A stretch of 64,000 nucleotides of DNA from Adineta vaga. Lineage: Eukaryota; Rotifera. Of this stretch, positions 58,871 through 64,000 are shown in pieces. The notes below the pieces were generated by a model. That model was not told the origin of the DNA, did no database searches, and worked only from the letters and a program-made list of their open reading frames with translations. A program made the position numbers and the translations under genes. Where the stretch lies: contig CP075495.1 of NCBI GenBank assembly GCA_021613535.1, positions 2,232,001-2,296,000 on the forward strand, given 5' to 3'. Numbering within the stretch: the first letter of the stretch is position 1; every line of letters begins with the position of its first letter.

Positions 58871-59468
58871 GATTGTCTTCAGCAAAAAGAACAAGTAGCT
58901 GTAACATAGCGGCACAAACAATATCAACTGAATAGCAATATGTATTAAGACAAAATAAATATTATATTTTTGTTTCATTGGTTACTTCTTCACTATGCGT
59001 ATATGCATCTTAAAATATGAATGATAATTATTATATAATATAAAGAAATCAATAAATAACAGATAATCGATTAATCATAAGCATACTCTTTTTAATTTCA
59101 TTATTCTAATCTAAAACTAAATAAACAATCTATATGAAAAGAGACAAAGAGATACCGTTATAGACTGAAGTATATATAGTCATCGGTCTGTTCATTTCAC
59201 AAAAAAAAAGACAATCTAATATGCCAGAAAAAAATTAAGCGCACTTGTCAATTTTTGTACTCACAATAATGATTACAAGAATCACATAAACATGCGAATT
59301 AGGAAAGCAAGAACATACAGAAGAATTGAATAGATCATTGTCTTTAGAAGTCATTGTAGTTTATCTGTCAGCTAACAGATTTAAAATTAGAAAGAATAAA
59401 GTTGTAGAAATAAAAATGGAACAGAGTGAGAAAAGCATATATTTAGAGAAGATGCTGCTTTTTCTTGA
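58871..59468. other. Gene-poor AT-rich stretch
   Basis: About 600 bp without recognisable coding sequence. It leads into the fold-back repeat. Confidence 0.45.
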
Positions 59469-59601
59469 GGGTGTGGGTGATGGTGTTATCAGTTTCTTTC
59501 TGAGAAGACACCCAGATCCACAACCTCAAGATGAGTGTTTTAGAAGGTGCAAGTGTGAGTGTCTTCTCAGAAAGAAACTGATAACACCATCACCCACACC
59601 C
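59469..59601. repeat. Fold-back element with perfect 43-bp inverted arms
   Basis: Left arm 59469-59511 (begins gggtgtgggtgatggtg) and right arm 59559-59601 are exact reverse complements of 43 bp, with a 47-bp spacer. Perfect identity implies recent origin or active correction. The plus-strand frame 59326-59679 across it is a by-product. It may be a small MITE/fold-back element; flanking target duplication is not obvious. Confidence 0.9.
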
Positions 59602-61672
59602 AAAATAGTGGTTATTCGTGTATTTTTCTACACTCTATGTAATGTTCTTCTATTACATTCATTGATCCGCAATAATTGAATGTCAATATCATATTAAGAA
59701 TATGGTTTTAGAGAGAAAAGGATAAAGTCGGCGTTCACATCTATATTCTGAAGATTGATGTTATATCAACCAGTTTTATGTTTTTTTCAATGTTTCTTTT
59801 TCTGTTCTATGACCACAACATAGAGCATCCTACGAGTGTGAGAGTGAGAGCGCAACTCAGTATCTCTACTCATCTTCACTCACGTTCATCCAACACCCTC
59901 AATATTTGGACTCGAAATGATTTTTCATGAGGATGATGGTCCGACGACATATAAAGACTTAAAATTTCTTATAATGACAGATAGATCATCCAGCATTTAC
60001 CCAAATTGATATTCATGCATATTTCGTGATGTTTTCATAATTATCAAATATCTCTGATTTAAGAAGAAGCATAACAACTGGGTTTCGATATTACTTCCAA
60101 TTTTTATGATAAAAATCATTGTGCATCTTTGTCAATTTCGATCAATCGATACGTGAACATAAATTAGATATAAATATTAATTAGAAAATCAAAATTATCA
60201 TATCATATTTTATTTAATAGAAAAGTTTAAATCTTACAAGACTTGAACGAATTCTCTTAGCATGAGCATCGTGAGGGCGTGAGGGCGTGGGTGTGGGTAT
60301 GAGTCTGGGGAGGATACAAGCAGGTATTACTGTTGCCCTCACCTCACCCATACCCTTACGCTCACCATCACTCTCATTCTGGTGTATTAATCGTGAATTG
60401 AAATAAACCGAACTGTTTATACGATGGGAAACCTTGACTTTATTGCGTAGAAAATTGTTGTTCGTAAATAAATCAAGCTAAAATCAGCCATTGTTTTTTT
60501 CCCAGCTATTGATAACAGTATAGTTCGTAGCTCCAAAAATATATTTGTTTGCATATAAAGAATACTTTATTGAAAGTGTTCGACTTCGTAGCATAGTGCT
60601 TAAAAGAGAGAGTAGTTTACACCCGAACAAATTAAAAATTATTCTTATAAGACGCCTGAAATCATAGTCTCGTGGGACAGGTTCGGAATAAATTAATTTA
60701 TCTTCTTTTATCATGTCGAATATGCAATGAATAAAGGCAGTCATAATTTCAACTCAATCGAAGTGGACCCGTACATTGAAAATTTCTCTCATAATAAGTA
60801 CATTCCAATGTTTTCAATATTTTTCGATATTAGCAAATATTAAATTCGATTCTGCTGTTAGAAGCACACAATTTATATTAACTGGCCATCTTTTCGAGTC
60901 TTTTTGCATTAATTCACCTCCATAGATTTGTTATATACAGATATATAATGCAACAGGAACAATAGAACAATAAGAGAGACAATGTTAACGCCCGACAAGC
61001 AATTAAGTTTCTAGACAGGCCATGTTAAGAATTTTAATTCTGCCATTGACTGTTTCGCATGGACGATATATTTGTATTGTTATTAATGATCTATGAAGAG
61101 TAGTATATATAGAAATAAAATCTATATATTTATCATCATTTTGAACATATTCGTCAACAAAATATCTGTTTTGCATATATCTTCATCTGTTCTAATTATC
61201 ATGTTGAATGTGCATTATCACTTTCATTTCGCAGTAAGAATAAATCAATCAATTAATCATAGATTAGCAATATATTTTCGTGTAGTCTGAGTGTGCCAGA
61301 GTAGAATAATCATACCCATATCCTTTTCCGATAGTGTAATTACATGGATAATTTACCCCAAAAAAATAATAATGACTATTTTGGCCATGTTTGAGGCAAT
61401 TTTATTTTCTAGACTCTATCCTTACAATACAATCTAGAAAATAAATCATTCAGTTATAGATAGTAAAATATGGATTTTATTTGAATATATTGGAACGATC
61501 GTTTGTCGAGGAACGAAAGATTAGTGAATGAAAATAAAGAAAGACTTCCGATATTAACAAACTATCTATTCTTGTTCATTTGATGTAATATTCAATGATC
61601 ACTATTTTCATCTAGAATAAGAATTAAATTCAATACTATTATTTTATTTTTTTGTTTTTTTTGTAGATTACT
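59602..61672. other. Gene-poor region with GT-rich repeats
   Basis: About 2 kb. It contains GAGTGTGAGAGTGAGAG-like sequence at 59834-59850 and an imperfect fold-back at 60262-60377. An 86-codon minus frame (60484-60744) has no recognisable domain and is not supported. No RNA gene seen. Confidence 0.5.
60262..60377. repeat. Imperfect GT-rich fold-back repeat
   Basis: Left arm ~60262-60302 (gtgagggcgtgggtgtgggt inside) pairs imperfectly with ~60335-60377 (cctcacccatacccttacgc inside) across a ~32-bp spacer. The GGGTGTGGGT core is shared with the perfect fold-back 0.8 kb upstream, suggesting one family at different ages. Confidence 0.6.
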
Positions 61673-61992
61673 ATGCATTCTTTTTGCTGTTGTGTCAAAG
61701 ACAGCGTGGATAATAGTAACAGTGGGGATAATAGTAACACTATTATTAATGGTACAGCAAAGAAAAATATTATTAATGAACAGCCAAAACTAGCTGATAT
61801 CAATCTTAACGATAAATTTAATGGAAATAATATGATTCATAATCAACCAAAAGTAAACAATGAAGTGAGTTTTTTTCTATAATTCATTGTGCATACTTAT
61901 ATTTATCTGATTTTATTTTATAGATAGACTCAGAAATATTCACATTCTTGTTACAAAACTTCGAAAATGTTAATCTTCGACGAAAATATTAA
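61673..61992 (+). CDS. Two-exon micro-gene, 86-aa Asn-rich protein with MHSFCCC N-terminus
   Basis: Exons 61673-61864 and 61924-61992 are joined by a 59-bp GT..AG intron (gtgagt..ttatag) in frame. The protein starts MHSFCCCVKDSVDNSNSGDN, is N/D/K-rich and disordered, and ends IFTFLLQNFENVNLRRKY. The N-terminal cysteine triplet could be a lipidation site; this is inference. A T-rich acceptor-like tract ending ttgtag lies 6 nt before the ATG and AATAAA lies 40 nt after the stop, so transcription is plausible. No family recognised. Confidence 0.6.
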
Positions 61993-62031
61993 CTTATTCC
62001 ATTACACGAAACTATACATTAAAACGATTCC

Positions 62032-62037
62032 AATAAA
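62032..62037 (+). terminator. Polyadenylation signal of the micro-gene
   Basis: AATAAA 40 nt after the stop at 61990-61992. Confidence 0.5.
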
Positions 62038-62865
62038 TTCGTTTTTTTGTATCGATAGGACTTTATGTATTCATATAATAAATGTTTATTAGTTTATTCA
62101 TTAGTATTCATTTTTCTTCTAAAAAAATAAAATATTTATAATTAATTTTCTCTGTTATTAATTATTTTATTAAGAGAAAAGCATTTGAAGGTATAGATTA
62201 TCAAAAAGATTCTATATTGCGGATGGTCTCTCTTGAAATATGAACAACGTCTATTATAACGGGTGAGTCAAAACGAATGGTCTTCTTAGTATTTTCCGTG
62301 TAACTCATTCATTTTTCAGTGCTTAAGAAAAAATTTTTTTACCGAAAGATTCCTCGTGAGACTCTCTACAAAATGTATATATTTTTATTGTCTCAAATGA
62401 TCTCCATTATTTTGTGACATGTGATACAATCTATTCATCTAAGAACTATAACTTTCAAAGAGTTTTGCTTTTATCTGAAAAGAAAACACTTATAATTAGA
62501 ATAAACTTTAGTTTACAGATTGAAATTTAATATTTTGTTTTCGAAAGTTAATACATATTTAAACAATAACATCTGAGCTGTGTTCTCATATAACTAAGTT
62601 GCCAGATCAATTCGTCTCACTATTGGGACAAGCTAAAAATACCTGTCCTCCAAAGTCGAGGGCTAAGTGAGTCGGCACGACGAGCGTTACTTGTTAAAAA
62701 TGGAATAAAAAAGTGAAATGAATTTATAATTCGATTCTAAATTTGTAAATTTAACGAATAATTAGCAATACATCAAATTCTGTTCTTATGATTATCATTT
62801 TCTTCTTTAGATAAACATCGGTTAAATGGATCATGAATTGTTGTTAAAATAATAAATATTAAAAG

Positions 62866-62927
62866 TAGGGATGTCACTTTTGCGTTTCGTTCTGAATAAT
62901 GGGAACGGGGAACGCTGACACCCCTGA
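62866..62927. mobile_element. 62-bp hAT-like MITE with near-perfect 8-bp target duplication
   Basis: Ends read tagggatgtca and, on the other strand, tcaggggtgtca, like hAT terminal inverted repeats (CAGGGGTGTC type). Flanks are attaaaag (62858-62865) and actaaaag (62928-62935), a 7/8-matching 8-bp duplication, the hAT size. Too short to encode anything. Confidence 0.5.
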
Positions 62928-63130
62928 ACTAAAAGAATACTGATGATTATGTTAGATAAATTTTGACATTTTTTCTTTATAAATCGAGTATCTTTAATAA
63001 ATATTATTGTTCTTTCTAAAGATACACAAGCATGTAGCCATTGATTCATTAAAAGACAAATTAACAGAAGGAAATCTAATCTTGAGTGAGGATGTGGGTG
63101 AGAGTATGTCTTCTTCAATCTAATTCTCGC

Positions 63131-64000
63131 TTAACAATTGAAATAAAGCATGACACCGTCGGATTGTTTAGCAATGATATCGATTTTATTGTCGCCATTC
63201 AAATCACTTGCAACTGCTAATATTTGAGAGGTTGCCGAAATAATTTGATAGGTAATTTTAGAACTAAAAATACCATTACCTTCATTAAAAAGAATACTGA
63301 TGTTGATATCAAGACTATTGGCAACAACTATATCAGGTTTGCTGTCATGATTAATATCAATAATGGTAAGAGATGTTGGAAAATAACCAACTGAATAAGT
63401 AAATTCAGATGAAAAAGTACTATTACCTTCTTTAAGAAAAATAGCGATTGTGGCCAATTCAGCATATCTAACAATAATGTCAGGTTTGTTATCGTTGGTC
63501 AGATCGGCTACGGCTAATGATGCTGGTGTAGTTTTGAGTGAATAAGTTATTGGAGAAAAATTACCAATACATGTATTATAAAGAATAACAAAATTGGGCA
63601 AAGACCGAACGAGAACAACAATATCAAGTTTTCCATTGTTATTCATATCGTTTACAGCAACTGGAATTGGACTAGAACCAATGGCGTACTGTGTTTCATT
63701 TACGAATGTCCCGTCGCCAAGATTAAGAAGAGTACAAACTTTTGTCGCACTCGGATGAGAGCCTCCGATCGCAAGATCGGGTTTGTCATTATTATTCACA
63801 TCCATTATTAGTATGGAGCTTGCATGGGTATCGACTGCGTAAGCAACCTCCTTCATGAATTTTCCATTTCCTGAATTGAGAAAAATAAGAATGTTAAGAT
63901 TAGCTCGTAGTCCAACAATAAGATCGGGTGCTTTATCATTATTTAAATCGGCCACAATTACTCCGTATGGAATATTATTAAGTAAATATTTAGTTTCATT
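63131..64000 (-). CDS. FG-GAP/VCBS-repeat extracellular protein, C-terminal part, partial
   Basis: The frame runs from the window edge to a stop at 63131-63133, about 289 residues visible. It is built of ~45-residue repeats each with a calcium-binding 'ADLNNDKAPDLIV' block: DVNNNDKPDLAIG, DMNNNGKLDIVVL, DLTNDNKPDIIVR, DINHDSKPDIVVA, DLNGDNKIDIIAK. Each ends with a 'F.N.GNG.F' strand. This is the FG-GAP/VCBS seven-bladed propeller repeat of integrin-alpha-like and many secreted proteins. Such proteins form a large family in bdelloids, to my knowledge. The N-terminus, and so any signal peptide or TM, lies outside the window. Likely extracellular adhesion or recognition; the ligand is unknown. 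Confidence 0.88.
   Translation of the reverse strand, partial: NETKYLLNNIPYGVIVADLNNDKAPDLIVGLRANLNILIFLNSGNGKFMKEVAYAVDTHASSILIMDVNNNDKPDLAIGGSHPSATKVCTLLNLGDGTFVNETQYAIGSSPIPVAVNDMNNNGKLDIVVLVRSLPNFVILYNTCIGNFSPITYSLKTTPASLAVADLTNDNKPDIIVRYAELATIAIFLKEGNSTFSSEFTYSVGYFPTSLTIIDINHDSKPDIVVANSLDINISILFNEGNGIFSSKITYQIISATSQILAVASDLNGDNKIDIIAKQSDGVMLYFNC

Larger units (their letters stand above)
61993..63130. other. Intergenic with MITE and GT-rich remnant
   Basis: About 1.1 kb. It holds the hAT-like mini-element at 62866-62927, a less AT-rich patch at 62590-62700 of unknown nature, and GAGTGAGGATGTGGGTGAGAG-like sequence at 63083-63105 resembling the fold-back arms. No gene seen. Confidence 0.45.

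Noticed and set aside
59326-59679. 117-codon plus frame
   Set aside because: It runs through both arms of the perfect inverted repeat; openness is a by-product of the repeat and its content is not protein-like outside it.
60484-60744. 86-codon minus frame in gene-poor DNA
   Set aside because: No domain, no splice partners, no poly(A) or leader signal; too weak to report as a gene.
62590-62700. Less AT-rich patch with gggacaag..ctgtcc pairing, considered as a tRNA or small RNA
   Set aside because: I could not fold a cloverleaf with anticodon arm and TPsiC loop, and no pol III boxes are convincing.
1-64000. CRISPR arrays, bacterial operons, Shine-Dalgarno sites, rRNA
   Set aside because: The sequence is plainly eukaryotic nuclear DNA with spliceosomal introns; none of these was seen.

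Overview
This is a eukaryotic, AT-rich nuclear contig. Most genes are split by very short introns (about 42-70 bp) with GT..AG ends. Several features point to a bdelloid rotifer (Adineta/Rotaria-like). There is an arginine-type ADP-ribosyltransferase fused to kinesin-light-chain TPRs, and an FG-GAP repeat protein. Two genes look bacterial or fungal (a nitrilase-fold hydrolase and a fungal-type MFS permease). Many start codons also sit just behind an orphan 3' splice acceptor, as expected for spliced-leader trans-splicing. The assignment is an inference from gene content; no search was run.

Layout. 1-6.5 kb (minus strand): the N-terminal part of UTP20 in one uninterrupted exon, a signal-anchored PAN/apple-like protein, and the voltage-gated proton channel HVCN1. 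7.9-22.5 kb (minus): one 14.7-kb gene for an L27 + ~11-PDZ polarity scaffold of the PATJ/MUPP1 type, with long repeat-rich introns. 24.3-29.2 kb (plus): coilin and a PLAT-domain protein whose frame changes near its C-terminus. 30-31 kb (minus): a TLX-class homeobox gene. 31.9-42 kb (minus): an SLC38A11-like amino-acid transporter, QSOX sulfhydryl oxidase, mitochondrial enoyl-CoA hydratase ECHS1, LIN54, and a small secreted orphan. 42.5-45 kb (minus): ART-TPR. 46-50 kb (plus): a LYSMD1/2-like LysM protein, BCKDHA and NTAQ1. 50.4-51.8 kb (minus): an intronless nitrilase-fold hydrolase and a 68-aa hydrophilic LEA-like protein. 52.8 kb (plus): a two-WAP-domain secreted protein. 53-58 kb (minus): dUTPase, a six-exon small TPR-like protein that is easy to miss, and the MFS permease. 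58.5-64 kb: sparse DNA with a decayed coding fragment, fold-back repeats (one with perfect 43-bp arms), a tiny hAT-like MITE, a two-exon micro-gene and the 3' end of the FG-GAP gene.

From 1 to about 50 kb the content is conserved animal housekeeping and developmental genes: rRNA processing, Cajal body, polarity, branched-chain and fatty-acid catabolism, N-degron and MuvB regulation. From about 50 kb it shifts towards transferred, lineage-specific and mobile sequence. The most notable items are that shift, the ART-TPR fusion, the two transfer candidates, the LEA-like gene with a heat-shock-like element, the fold-back repeats, and the recurrent acceptor-before-ATG signature. No tRNA, rRNA, CRISPR array or intact transposase gene was seen.
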